Part shown: one piece after another, positions 34,324 through 46,361 of the stretch
Layout of the letters: the number at the start of each line of letters is the position of its first letter
How positions within the stretch are numbered: the first letter of the stretch is position 1
NCBI GenBank assembly: GCA_030052745.1
Contig: JANBVO010000051.1
Location: 177,778-241,777, forward strand
Origin: Pleurostoma richardsiae
Lineage: Eukaryota > Ascomycota > Sordariomycetes > Calosphaeriales > Pleurostomataceae
Direction: 5' to 3'
DNA length: 64,000 bases
Made by a program: the position numbers and the translations under genes
Notes under the pieces: model-generated
Told to the model about the DNA's origin: nothing
Database searches by the model: none
Seen by the model: only the letters and a program-made list of their open reading frames with translations

Positions 34324-37300
34324 TCACTCCATTTTGACCATCCACCAGCCCCTAACGCCCTCCCGCCAGTTCTCCACCACCCGTCCGGACCAGTCTTCCA
34401 ATGCCGGCTGCCCAACGACCTCCAACACCTTCTTCGCCAATGCGTCATCGTGGCCACCTTCGCCGCCTGGCCCCAGAGTCCATTCCGATATCCTGTCCAG
34501 CCACCCTCCCTGGCCCAACGCCTCCTTCAGCGTCTTAATGCGCGCCTTCACCTCGCCGAGCGCCTTCGTGGCCAACGCATCCAGCTCCTTTACCTCGGCA
34601 ATAATATCCTTGCGGAGAGCGGACTTGCCGCTGCGGTCCCGCGCCAGCTCCTTGTCGTTCCAGGACAGTATAGAAGCGGAGGTCTGTTTAATGGCGAGGG
34701 CGGTGTCGCGCAGCGCCGACAGTGCTAGTTGATTCATCAGGGAGGAGAGGACGTCGTTCATGGGGAGAGCCGTAGACGGCGGCGTGGCGAGGAAGGCGGC
34801 GCGGAGTGAGGATAGGGTGGATCGGATGGCCGGGCCGTAGTGTGAGAATGCGTCCGGGACGGGATCAGAGCGGGAGCTCGTGAGCGCCTTCAGGAGCATT
34901 GCTGCGAGAACGGATACTACGTTGTAGTACTTCTCCTCGGAAGCGGTGAGCTTAGACGGCGTGCTGGGTAGATCCAGCACGGCAGACATTGAGCTGTGTA
35001 TACGACTGAGGACCTCTATGGCGTAGTCTTTCTCATCTGCGGACCCGGCCTTCGCTGGCTTGTACTCTTTGGGTGGCTTGAAGGTTATCAGGTCAAGATA
35101 TCGCTCGGATAGGAGAGAAAGATGAGATCGCTCGTTCTGCGTGTTGCCCGTCAGTGAATAAACGTCAGACAGCAGGGGAGGAGAGAGTCTTACCGACAGC
35201 CCCGGCCCGAGTCGGATGAGATCGACTAGTCGAGGGCTGTGAGAGCTTTCAAGGTTGGGTAGAGATCCGTAGTCCGTAGCATTCACGAATACTGTGTCCT
35301 CATGTACGTCGGCTGCAGCGTATGTTAGCAGCTTGAAGACCAGATCAAGATGGGGGCGCAGGCTTACACAGCAGCGGCACGTCTTCGATGGCACCGTCGA
35401 TCCTGCCCCCAACCGCCCTTGTTGCCCGCCTCTCTTCCACCACCGCCATGACCAGCGTGGAGCTCCTCTGTAGTCTGTCGGCGTAGGTCGCCATGTCCAC
35501 AGCTGCGCTGTAGCTCCCCGCCGCAAAGGCGTCCCAGATCCTGACCGGAGCCTTGCTCCGGAGGGACATCGAGTAGTAAGATAGCACGGGCTCCATCAGC
35601 GGTCGTCTATCTCCGAGGAACAGTCCAGGAGAGAGGCTAGAGAGCCTGTCGAAGAATAGAGGCCCGAGCGCGTCGAGGATGGTGCGCTTGACGTCTAGCG
35701 GAACCCACAGCTGGTATGCGAGGGATGCGCAGCCGATCAGTAAATACAGCTGGACGAGAAGCACTCGCAAGGGAACTTCTTTCTGGCTTTTTGAAAGTTG
35801 TGCGTCGAGGATCAGGATGGCCTGGAGAATTCTAGACACTTGTATGTCGGTGGGGGAGGGACAGACTGCCGAAGGAGCCTGACTGAGGCCGGCGAGCTTC
35901 AGTAAAGACATCGCGGAGACGAGAGCTAGATCGATCCTCGGGTCTCTGTCAAGCTGTGGGAGAAGCTCGAGAAGCTGCGCGTCATCGTCGATGGACTTAT
36001 AAGTCTCTAGCGCTGAGGAGGCAATGGCCTCGAGGGAGGAGTGAGGGGTCCCGTTGAGGGGAGGTTCTCCTGGTGTGCTGTAGGTAAGAGAACCGGGGCG
36101 TGTGGCGAGGAGGTATCGGAGTTTATGGTCGAGGATACGTATAGATATGGCCTTCAGCCGGTCGTCTCCCTCTGACAGCTTCGGGAGCATATTTTCAAGC
36201 AAGGGCGTCACCTCCTGTGCGGTAAGTTGCTCCACATAGTGTTTTATGTCGTCGAACAGTGACGATTTCTTCGCATGCTGGTCGATAAAGACGCAAATTT
36301 GGATGACCCGAACACTCGGTTTGTCCTGGACAGTGTCTAATGAGAGCAAACCCCGGGGAATCTGGAAGCTGAGCTCCAACAGAGCGAGAGAGAGGTTCTT
36401 CTTGTACATCTCAGCAATTTTCGACGTCATGGACGTGAACCGTTCCAAGATTCCCTGCACCTCTCGGAGCGCGCTACGTTTCCGGTGTCAGCGAGACCAG
36501 TCCGCGGGGTGATAGGGCTAAAGAAGAGAAGGATACCTTTCCGGGTCAGGCTTCTTGCTGGCGGCAGTTATGAAACTTTTCCAGACCCGCCAATCCGATG
36601 CCAGTAGAGACGGAGAGCCGTCCTCATCGGTCCTGCTGAGAGCGTTATTGCAAAAGTCGTAGACAGAGTCCCATTCTCCTTTAGCCTCAAAAGCGTCGAT
36701 CCCTTGTAAGAATGGGTGTTTTCTTCCTTCGCCGAAAAGCTTCATCGCCCCTATCTTCGGGCTTGTGATGGTCTTGATAAAGCTAGGCCACTCATTTCGG
36801 GCACGGAGGACGATGTACAGGAGATTGAACTCCTCTTCTTCCTGCAGACTTCTGTCCGAGGCATTTACAAGTCCACCCTGGTTATTCTTGTTAGCATGCC
36901 AGTGTTGACTTGGGAACCAGGTGTACGTGCCGATCCAGCAACCTCAGCAGCCTTTATGAGCTGCTTTGCAGCGAGCATGCCATAGATGTTTGCCTTGCTA
37001 TCGGGGCACTGGGGACTTATCTGGAACTGTCAGCCTGTTTTAAAGTGCTTGGGGAGGGTGCACTCTGGAAGAGTTGTCTTACAGAGAGTAGGTATGTTAA
37101 GGTGATGCTCCAGAACATGTACCGTCGGTCGTTGCTGTTAGGATGACCCTTATCTAGTGCTGCGGCGATCTGTTCGTATTACACAGCGAATTTAGCAGTC
37201 GTAAGAAGAGGTCACGACAGCAGACACTCTGGACAAAAGGGGGTGATCTCACCTGCTGGGCGTTGACAAGGTCCCAGTTTAGCAGACAGGCCTTGAGGCA

Positions 37301-37739
37301 CTCGATGCCCAGCGCGCTCTTCGGATTCGCCTTGACCCACCTCGCTCTCAGCAGGCCCAGGGTCTCGGGGTAACTGAGGGTGGGCAGCGCCTCGTGGCAC
37401 GCCCACTCGTAGAGCTCCAAGGTCTCCACGTCGGGGACGGCGGTGCTCTTCCTCACCAGCGCATCGACGGCCAGGACGGCGGAGCTCCTCTCTGCCGGGC
37501 CGTCAAGCTGAGACTCGGCGCAAGTCTTAATTGCCTGCAAAGGGAGGGTAAGAGGTTGGTCTGACTTCACTGACCCGGCCTTCACGTTGACTGACCTCGT
37601 AGTAAGGATCTTTCAGTGTGGCCGAACGCCTGGCGGCAAGGCGGATGACGGTGGGCCAGTTCCCGTCCGAGAAAGCGGACTGCAGCTGGACGTCAACGCT
37701 GCCTTTGAGGGCAGGCCGGTAGTACGGCCCATTCATCAT
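34324..37739 (-). CDS. MDM20: NatB N-terminal acetyltransferase auxiliary subunit (MDM20/NAA25-like)
   Basis: Non-catalytic, ribosome-anchoring partner of the NatB acetyltransferase, which modifies proteins starting Met-Asp, Met-Glu or Met-Asn. Exons on the minus strand: 37596-37739, 37253-37534, 37083-37169, 36943-37020, 36537-36877, 35368-36473, 35194-35312 and 34324-35136. The seven introns are 55-65 nt and the product is about 989 residues. The N terminus shows TPR-like helical repeats (QLQSAFSDGNWPTVIRLAAR, then DPYYEAIKTCAESQL). Later exons carry LLYIVLRARNEWPSFI and further helices typical of an all-alpha scaffold. No catalytic GNAT motif is present, as expected. Two adjacent ATG codons at the start are equally possible. 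Family assignment is from recognisable N-terminal sequence and length. Confidence 0.82.
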
Positions 37740-38714
37740 GCGCTCTGGTTGAGGTGGTCAAGACGATGGGCGAGCCTGGTACACCGGACGGAAAGGAGAG
37801 GCGGCGGGCGGTTGTGTATGGCGGGGGCGGGGCAGGATGCTGGATGCTATCGGGGGTCCATCAGGCGAGGAGACAAGGCGAGATGCGCTGAGTATCCGGT
37901 ATCAAGCAAGTGTCATAAGCACGAGTCTTTAAGCTGCGGGTTCACTGTCATTCTCACCAGGCCGCCAACACACAGAGTAACGGCCATCTCTCTGCGACGG
38001 CAGAATTGTCAGTCGTTTGGTGTGTGAGGCGGGGCCGGGCCCGGCACAGTGCGACTCATTTATTTACTACCAAGTCTTACACTGTACAGCTGTTGAGACA
38101 AACGGGAGCTGACAGCTGCCAGAAACCAGGCGGTGCGTCCACACTTAGGGTCAACAATGTAACAGGCAATGCGCTGAGCGACTGCGTTTGATAGGGAAGA
38201 CCCTTCACGACCACATTGGAGTTCTTGAAATGCCCACAGATGTCGCCCGAGGATGCTCTCGTTCATATGCTTAGGTATTCATAATGCAAGGGCTTTCGCC
38301 CAGCTGCGTCATGAGACAACCTAAAAAAGGTATCTTGTCCTGGAGCGGCCGAAGGCTGAGACAGGGCTACATGGGAGGGGCGAGAACCAACCCAGAGTCA
38401 CAATGGCCAACTGACCGTGACGCCAACGAGCCGTCAACAATGGGTGCGCTTGAGCACTGAAACCCCGTGACACCTGTCCGTCCCCGACTGGCTATTGACC
38501 AGGCATCTAGACCATCGTCCACCAGCTCCTGACACCATCTACCGGTAGATACCTGCGAGGTATCGAGCGTCGGCGCAGCTACGTCGTGCACCTGGAGTCA
38601 CATGCATGACATTGCGCCGGAGCTCTCGCTTGGAGCGTCTGTTCACCCTTACTTATACCGCCCCTCTCGCCAAGTATTGCTCCCATGGCGCCGCGAATGG
38701 CTACCATAGTCACC
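37740..38714. other. Intergenic: NatB subunit promoter and COX23 3' region
   Basis: About 1 kb with no supported gene. Small frames exist on both strands without protein-like content. The promoter of the minus-strand NatB subunit gene lies at the left end. Confidence 0.45.
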
Positions 38715-39193
38715 TCACTTCGGGGGGTCTCCTCTCCGTCGGCTCAACTGGATGAAGCATCTCGTTAGTCTCGGGTTCTCCAATTCTAGGCGTTCTCGAT
38801 CGAGGGAGGGGTCAGCGTACCCATTCCTTCTTGCAGTCCCTGTATGCCCTGCAGGAGAGGTTTCGACACGTTAGCCGCTGCAGCGGGGGACTAGGAGAAG
38901 GCGTTCGAGAGCGCGATGAGATTCCTTACTGAAAGTAGTCCTGGCACATCGTCCGGTCCCCGCCGTTACGGTGGAGGCACTTGATGCTGCGGCTGGCGAC
39001 CTCCTGGCACGGGTCGAGGTACTCGCTCAGGCTCTTGCTGTTCGCGTAGAGCAAGTCCAGCGTCAGGAAGCTTGCTCTGTCGCTGCCGGCGGACTGGCCG
39101 GATGGGCTTGGAGGGAGCAACTGACCTCTCGAACTTCTCCTTCGTCTCCGAGGACCAAGGGCCGCTGCCACTGCTCTCACCCTGCGCAGACAT
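38715..39193 (-). CDS. COX23: Cytochrome c oxidase assembly protein COX23-like, twin CX9C
   Basis: Small protein of the mitochondrial intermembrane space needed for cytochrome oxidase assembly and imported by the Mia40 relay. Exons on the minus strand 39126-39193, 38930-39037, 38821-38848 and 38715-38747, with introns of 88, 81 and 73 nt, give 78 residues. The twin CX9C pairs are exact: Cys33/Cys43 and Cys54/Cys64. The EYLDPC and RNGGDR motifs are characteristic of COX23. The last intron carries a CTAAC branch point and adds a short basic tail. If it is not spliced, a stop follows two codons after the last Trp, giving a shorter tail. No matrix presequence is visible, as usual for this class. 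Confidence 0.88.
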
Positions 39194-39230
39194 CGTATTC
39201 ACCGTATAAACACTTCACGCACCGAGTCGG

Positions 39231-39237
<7 letters not shown>

Positions 39238-39272
<35 letters not shown>
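39238..39272. repeat. Trinucleotide microsatellite (CGT)n
   Basis: An uninterrupted run of nearly 12 CGT units lies 45 bp upstream of the COX23 start codon, in its leader or promoter. It is read as ACG units on the COX23 strand. Confidence 0.95.
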
Positions 39273-39273
<1 letters not shown>

Positions 39274-39600
39274 GGAACCGCCTTAGGACATTGTCGTCTG
39301 GAAGAACCGGCGGCTTGCGGCGGCAAATGGGCGTGGAAGTTCCGCGCTGCTCCGAAATCTCGATACCGATAAGATAAGCTTGACAGACCCACCTCTGTAC
39401 CTGCAGGTACACTACGCGACAGTGCGGAAGGTAAAGTACTCCGTACGGTAAGGGGTAAAGTACTCGACACATACAGACGCTCTTTCACGGTTCTCGGTAT
39501 TGGAGACAACTTCCTCGGCGTCGAGTACTATCCGATCCGTTTCTTAACACAATACTCAGGGGTATTTCTTCGCGATACGTCTTACATCTAGAAATCTACC

Positions 39601-42600
39601 CTAGGCAATGACCCTCCCGACAGCCACGGACCTCCTCACGCTCTCTAGCACCAGCGGTCCACCCCCCGGCCCACTCGCATCTAGGCTGACCGTGACCCTT
39701 GCCCGGTCCGCAAACACGCGCACCGTCTCGCCTAGATTCCTGTAGTCCGTCTCGCAGTGCCCATGCGCTGTCGGCGCCACTGGCTCGCCGTCCGCACCGC
39801 CGCGCACCGCCCGGACTTCTACCGCGGGGTACGGCAGCCAGCCCTCGCGGAGGGGCACCAGCAGCAGCGGGATGTCGGCCTCGGTGCCCGGCGTCGAGCT
39901 GGCGTCGGCGCTGGGCGAGGACGGGATGACGAAGTGGCCCTTGCGCCGGCCGCCCAGGAGCCAGGTGTCCATGGGGGCGGTGACCTCGTAGCTGAACTCG
40001 AGGTCCTCGGCGCCGTCGGGGCCTACGTCGGTCGCGGGCTCCGTATTCCAGATGCGTGTCCATCTCAGGTGAAGCGTCGCGGCTACGAGCTGGTTGATGC
40101 ACGCCGTCGGCGTCCCACTGAGATCGCCAGTCCCGTCAGCTGAGCCCATGAGAGCCGGCATTGGGTGCTGCAACCGGATGTCTGCCGTATGCACGACGCT
40201 GATGGAGGGTATGTCGACCGGTATCAGTATACATCGCCGTTTGTAATCGTCGACCTCACTGGCCATGAGCTGGAGCCTGAGGTGCCTCTTCACCCATTCA
40301 ACAAGGAACGTTGCCAGCCTGGCCACTGTGCCTGCTCCTCTCGCGCTGTGCCCGCCGAGCCCTGAGAATTGCTTCTCCCAGTTTATGTCTGCAAGGAACG
40401 ACAGGTGTAATTCACTGAGCAACGCAGCCCTCTCTAGATCGTACGCGGTTAGCGCCGTCTGAACATGGGCGAGGACACGGGATATGACAAAGCGAGAATA
40501 TTGCCACAAGTCGGTGCCGGCTAGCGCCTTCGTTAGCGAAGATTCAACGAGGCTGCGCAGTTCTTCGTGGAACTGGCTGTAAACCAGTTTCAGATACATC
40601 GTCTTCTTCGTTTTGGGTCCTATCTTCGAACCGGGCTTCCGAACGATCTTGTACATCAGGCTCGCAGGCTGCTTGGGGAATATTACCACCGGTGAGGTGG
40701 GCGGCACGCCGAACTGGGACGCAAAGACGTCTGATTCCAGCAGGGAGCTGCTATATAGCCGCAATGGGCCGGACGAGGCGGTGGAGACGGTGAAGCGAGA
40801 AAAGAGAGCGTCATGCTTGAAGACGTCCTGCACATTCACGCCCAGTGGGAGCGCAATCGACACGAACGGCGTCTTGGTGAGGGTGAAGGTACCTCTGTCT
40901 GTCGTGTAGGTCACCTCGACCTTCAGTGAGACGTTGAGGACGTCTTGCTCCACGGTGAACGGGAACGTGATTTTCAGAGAAGTGTTGGCTGGAACGGAGA
41001 AGAAATGGAATGAGCCACCCTCTGGTGGCTTAGACGGCTTATGCGCGTCGTTCTCTATTCTCGCTTCGTGCGTCAGGAGGCGTAGGCCACCTGTTGCGGC
41101 ACGTACGCGCATTTCGCAGTTTTTCATCTCATTCCATCCAGTGGTGAGTTCGAGATCTAGCTCATTGTTGCGATCGAGCTGCTGGTTCTTGGCCGTGGAT
41201 AAGCGCACATCGACGCTGTCAGCCCTCTGGTACAAAAGCACGCGCGGGTTCTTGAGCGTGCTGGTGCTGCGATCGTGCGGATGGGAGACCTCTCGCTCGT
41301 AATAGAACCCTACGTTGCTGCTGACGAGATGGACGCGATCGGCCTCGTAATTGCCCGGAACCAGGAGCCTGCTGTGTAGCCGGATTTTATTCTTGCCCGG
41401 CTTGAGCACTACAGCCTCTCCGCTCGTCAGCCAGATTTCCTTCGCGCCGCTAATTGCTGGGCTAAACAGGCGTAAGGTTGCTTTATCCATCGGCAGATCG
41501 TCAGGCAAGAGACTCCGGAGCTTCAACGTAAGCGAATAGCTGTCTTGACCATCATCGTACGTAGGCGGCCCGTCGATCTCGATCTCTGTGAAGAAGCTCT
41601 CTAGGACAACGCGGACTTCACTGGGTGCCGACTTCGAGGCCGCAAGGAGGTCTGTCAAGAACCCGCGGATAGCGCCCAAATCGAGGGTTTCCTTTTGGAC
41701 TGTTGACCCTATCCGCAGAAGACCCTGGCGCCCTAGTCGCTCTTTCTCGGCCTCGGCAGCTTTCGAAAGGAGTTTCAGGACAACGCGGATATACTCTTGT
41801 TGTCGCTGGAGCTCACGAAGGCACCTGCTGTACATGACCAGCATGGAGAGCTCCAACAGACTCCAACCACTTTCTCCAAAAAATGGAGTCGTCTGCAAGA
41901 AGCAGTCCGCTGCCGCGGCGTAATCTTGCAGATGGTACTTCAGCACGGCCATATCCGTCATGCTCGCCTTGACAGAATGAATATGGTTGGCGACTGTGAA
42001 GTGCCTCAGAGCTTTATCTGTGAGGGTCTCGTATAAACGATAGAAATCCTCCTTGTTGTCTAGAGCCGTCCGAAGCAGCCGGCTATCTAGGCCTTCTAGC
42101 GTGTGATGAGGGGCGTGAGATGCAGGCTGCTTCTGAGAGGTGCTATCGAGGCTGACTTCTTCCATTTCGTCCACCCCAGTCTGGTCGATTACGGGGGCTG
42201 ACGACCATCCGTCACTCCACCCGCGTTTCTTGCCGAGCTCCTCGAGGATGTTGCGGGATACGGTATAGAGCTCTGCCCGACGTGCAGCGAGCTCTTCAAG
42301 GCCAGCCTTGAGGAACTGGTGGTGGGCAGCGTCGGTATCAGAAGCACTAGCACGTCTCCCTGGTCCTGGAAAGATCCCTGGACTCTTGGGAGGGCCTGGG
42401 CGATCTGTTGGGCCGACCCGCATGGACGACGATCTGGCAGGGTGCATGATCGTCTTGGGCTCCGGTATGGAGGCTTTCTGCTCCTGTCCATCTGCCGAGG
42501 GAATAATTGACGGCGGTATGGGCAAAGACTTACTCGAGGTTTGCGCTAGAATCTGCTGGGCGATCGAGAAAGCGAATGACGCCACGATGTTATCGACGAT

Positions 42601-44372
42601 CTCCGAGAGGACGGGATCGAGAGAGGGGTGACTCTGGGGGTTCGACGTCTCCTGCCCATCGCCCGTCTTAAGATCCGTGAAAGCAGATATAATATCCTTC
42701 CTTATGACTTGTGACACGACGGGAACAAATTCCAGTGTCCGCCTGCAGATCTCGGCTAGCATTGACAAGTTCTCGGGCTCATCCGTGTGCTTGGGCGGTG
42801 GAGCACGCGGCGCAACTCCGTGGAGGACTGAATCCTGCTGCTCCTTCAGCTTCGCAAGTAGCTCCTCCCTGCTGGACCACGCGTTTCCAAGACGCAGCAG
42901 CAATGCGATCTGACGCGCGAATATGTAGCACCGGAAATCAAAGACAGAGACGTTGTTCGCCAGAATCAGGTCGCGGTAAGGCTTTCTGCTCGCGGATATG
43001 GGGATATCGTCAAATACGTCTTTCGAGGCTGTATCTCCTGACTGTAGGTCGACGGGCTCGCCGTCCTCTTCGAATTCCATCGTCCCAGTTGATACCGTGG
43101 ACAGGGCCTTTTGTGCACTTTTCTTCAGCTCCTCAGTAAAGCTCAATAGTGCGCCGCCGTGTGCTTCGGGGTCACCCGCAAGGGCCTGCTCCTGTATGAC
43201 GGTGTCAAGCCCGACGCTTAGCTCGTCGTAACCGACCAAAGCGTCTTCAACTAGGCCCACGCTCTCGAAGCCCCTTGCCAGACCCTCCTTCAGTATGAAG
43301 AAGGTACAAAAGTTCCAGCCTGGAAGGGCCCTCTGGGCGTCCTTCTCCTTGATGTCCTCCTCGTACTGGGTAACACGCATATCGAAGCTCGACAATATGA
43401 GCCCTTGGAATTTTGCAATCAGATCCACCCAGGCTGCTTCGGCCTCCACCTCCGTCTCTGAGTAGCCGGTCGGGATCGCGGGCACGACCTTGGGAAGGAT
43501 GTCGTACGGCACATCATTGATGCCAATTCGAATCTGGGCTATCCGATCGACAGTGCTCTTGCTCGTGCCATTGAAGTCGGCGCGAAGTTTCTCCAGAAGG
43601 GTAGACGAGCCGCCGCGCCATCGCGAGGCGCTGCTCTTGGTTGTTGGCAGAGAGTCAGTCGAGCTGTCCACTGCTTTAATGCCGCTGGCGCCGCTTCCGC
43701 TAGCCCTAGGCTGTGTTGCGGCGACAGTGTTGGGGATGACGACGTGGACGATCAACCATTCAAATGCGTCGTGGTTCTCCGCGCTGCTGCGGTCCTTGCG
43801 GCTCGCCTGCGCTGGCGGAGTGTGCTCCTTGATCCACTCCCGGATCTCGGAGCGAACTGTTGACTTGTACGTGTCGTTGTCGTCGCAGCGAACAAGCAGG
43901 ATTTTCAGGTACGGCGTCCGTCTCAAACCAGGGATCTGGTGGCGGCGGGTAGGACGGGAAGTTGATGCCGGTGAGACTGCTGCGTCAATATTCTCCATAG
44001 ACCCGGCATGGCCGCCAATCGATTGGGTAGTAAAGCCGTCGTCGCGGGCAGCCGTGCTGTCAGAGCGGGACAGGGGCTGGTTGCGCGGCGAGGTTATCGG
44101 AGAGGCAAGGGAAGCGGTCGGCGGTTGGGAGCCGGCGGCAACGAGCTCGACGTGGAGGGTCTCGATTGATCGAAGAGGACCGGCATGCGACTGCCAATGG
44201 AGGTTTCGCAGGGGCAGCCGAGGGATGAAGCCCGGGGCGAGCAGCTTGTAGACATCGTGAGGATCGTAGTACTCAACTGGCGGTTGGATCTCAGCGAAAG
44301 GCAACCAGAAGAGGGAGAATGGCGGCGAGGCACCCTACCTGTGACTTTGGATGTGGAAAACGGTTGTTCCAT
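39601..44372 (-). CDS. TRS130: TRAPPII complex subunit TRS130/TRAPPC10
   Basis: Large subunit of TRAPPII, the exchange factor for Ypt31/32 (Rab11) at the late Golgi. Exons on the minus strand 44339-44372 and 39601-44276, with a 62-nt intron, give about 1,569 residues. The join restores a conserved N terminus (KVTVEYYDPHDVYKLLAPG, then PRLPLRNLHWQS). A second diagnostic stretch is RTPYLKILLVRCDDNDTYKS at about residues 140-160. The middle contains helical repeats. The C-terminal third is beta-rich, like the Ig-like domains of this family. The frame is unbroken over 4.7 kb. Ser/Pro-rich loops near residues 85-140 and about 630-700 are probably disordered. It is divergent from MRI1. Confidence 0.92.
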
Positions 44373-44832
44373 GATAAACAGCCGCTACGCTCCCTATCGC
44401 ATCGTATCTGTGCCGTCGGTCTCTCACGCGGTTGTGCTATGAAAGCAGGATGTCGCGACTGCTTGACCGTCCGTCGTGTGGCCGAGTCGATTAGTTCGAT
44501 GCCCCTTGTTGCTCTGTCCATCGAGGTGCTCGGCGGTAGCTGACAGCTGGCAGCTCCTGGCAGAGCAGGTACCAACTAACGTCAACAGAATCGGCAGGCG
44601 GTGAACCTCAGGGCATTTACACCAGAGAGACTTCCAATGATGCGATGGCGGGGTTGCGGCAGAATTTTTGAGGTCAGATGGGAGAGTGAGCCTCAGCAAG
44701 CAAGAGAAGAATCACGTCCTGTACAAATATACCTCCTGCAGAAGGGCATTGAGGCGAAGAATTGGCGGAAATAGTGTTATCAAGGTGCACATAATCCATT
44801 CCACACATCAACTTAAGTCGAAACCCTTCGAA
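44373..44832. promoter_or_regulatory. Shared divergent promoter, TRS130/MRI1
   Basis: The 460 bp between the two start codons should carry both promoters. No coding frame of note; no motif was recognised with confidence. Confidence 0.55.
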
Positions 44833-46173
44833 ATGTCGTCGCTCCAGGCTATCAAGTACGCGCGGGGCAAGTTGGAGGTGCTCGACCAGCTAAGACTCCC
44901 ACATGAGCACTACTACGACGATGTCGCAACATGTGAGGAGGCATTCGACTGCATCAAGGCTATGCGCGTCAGGGGTGAGCGACTAGAAAAACGCGGTGTT
45001 GTGGCATCCCAATAAGTCTCACTGGGCTGACAGCGCATCGAATGTTCTAGGGGCTCCGGCCATCGCCATTGTTGCGAGTCTCGCCCTTGCAGTTGAACTG
45101 CTCCGCGACGCCAGCAAGCTGGGTAAGCGTCTCTCGGGAACTCTCATCTTTAGGAACGTTGAGCAATTGTGGCTAACTAGATCTGCGCAGGATCCTCATC
45201 GCCCGCGGATCTGATGGCTCACATCGACGCCCGACTCGACTACCTGAAGGAGAGCCGTCCCACAGCCGTCGATCTCTCGAACGCCATTTCCAGATTAAAA
45301 GCTGCCATCCGCACCGCCGTGACGGAGACCACGGGCGAGCTTCCTACACCGTCGCCGCAGGCAGCAATCATCGACACCTTCGTCAACGCTGCCGAGGCTA
45401 TCTTGGCCAAGGACCTCTCCACCAACATATCCATCGGCGACTTCGGGGCCGCATGGCTGGCCGAGCAGCACGCCGCGACGCCGGAGAAGCAAATCTCCGT
45501 CCTGACACACTGCAACACGGGCTCTTTGGCCACCAGCGGGCATGGAACCGCTCTCGGCATCATCCGGTCGCTCTTCGCCAAGGGCCTGCTCAAGCACGCC
45601 TTTTGCACGGAGACCCGCCCATATAACCAGGGCAGCAGGCTGACGTCTTTCGAGCTCGTGTTCGAGAAGATCCCCTCAACGCTCATTACAGACTCTATGG
45701 CCGGCGCGCTCTTTGCGCTGCGCAAGGAGCAGATGAACATCGGCGCGGTCATCGTCGGCGCGGACCGCGTGGTACGGAACGGCGACACCGCCAATAAGAT
45801 CGGCACCTACTCCCTCGCGGTGCTGGCACGGCACCACGGCGTCAAGTTCGTCGTGGCGGCGCCGACGACGAGCATCGACCTGGAGACGGAGACGGGCGCG
45901 GGCATCCGGATCGAGGAGCGCAAGAAGGAAGAGCTGACGGAGATTAGTGGAGCGATAGTGAACGCGGACGGGTCGGTGGACGTGACCAGGACGGCGCGCG
46001 TGGCCATCGCCGACCACAGGATCGGCGTCTGGAACCCTGCGTTTGACGTCACGCCAGCTGGCCTGATCGACGCCATTGTCACAGAGAATGGAGCGGTAGT
46101 GAAGAACAGCGAGGGTAGGTTTGACTTCAGCCAGGTGATGCCGGACAGATGGGCACAGGTAGTGGGGAAGTGA
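44833..46173 (+). CDS. MRI1: Methylthioribose-1-phosphate isomerase
   Basis: Converts 5-methylthioribose-1-phosphate to 5-methylthioribulose-1-phosphate in the methionine salvage pathway. Exons 44833-44974, 45051-45122 and 45191-46173, with introns of 76 and 68 nt, give 398 residues, the usual length. The protein belongs to the eIF2B-alpha/MtnA fold. The catalytic pair is present: Cys179 in LTHCNTGSLAT and Asp263 in GADRVVRNGD. The N-terminal AIKYARGKLEVLDQLRLPHE stretch and the MRVRGAPAIAIVASLALA motif made by the first splice are diagnostic of MtnA rather than eIF2B. It ends 188 bp before the convergent M20 peptidase gene. Confidence 0.95.
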
Positions 46174-46361
46174 TCATGACGCTGTGAGGTACATACTTGG
46201 CAGCCGGGCGGCATATGAAGCTGCTGTGGATATAGACAAAACTGAGATACCATGGTCTACGGGAAAGGATATATTTGATGAAGATTTACAAGGAATATCG
46301 GGGCGTGCCGACATGCGAGGGGTACTCGTACATGGATCATATCTGGACTCACCAGCCTGGT

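Noticed and set aside
45240-45806. 188-codon minus-strand frame
   Set aside because: Antisense shadow of the well-supported MRI1 gene.
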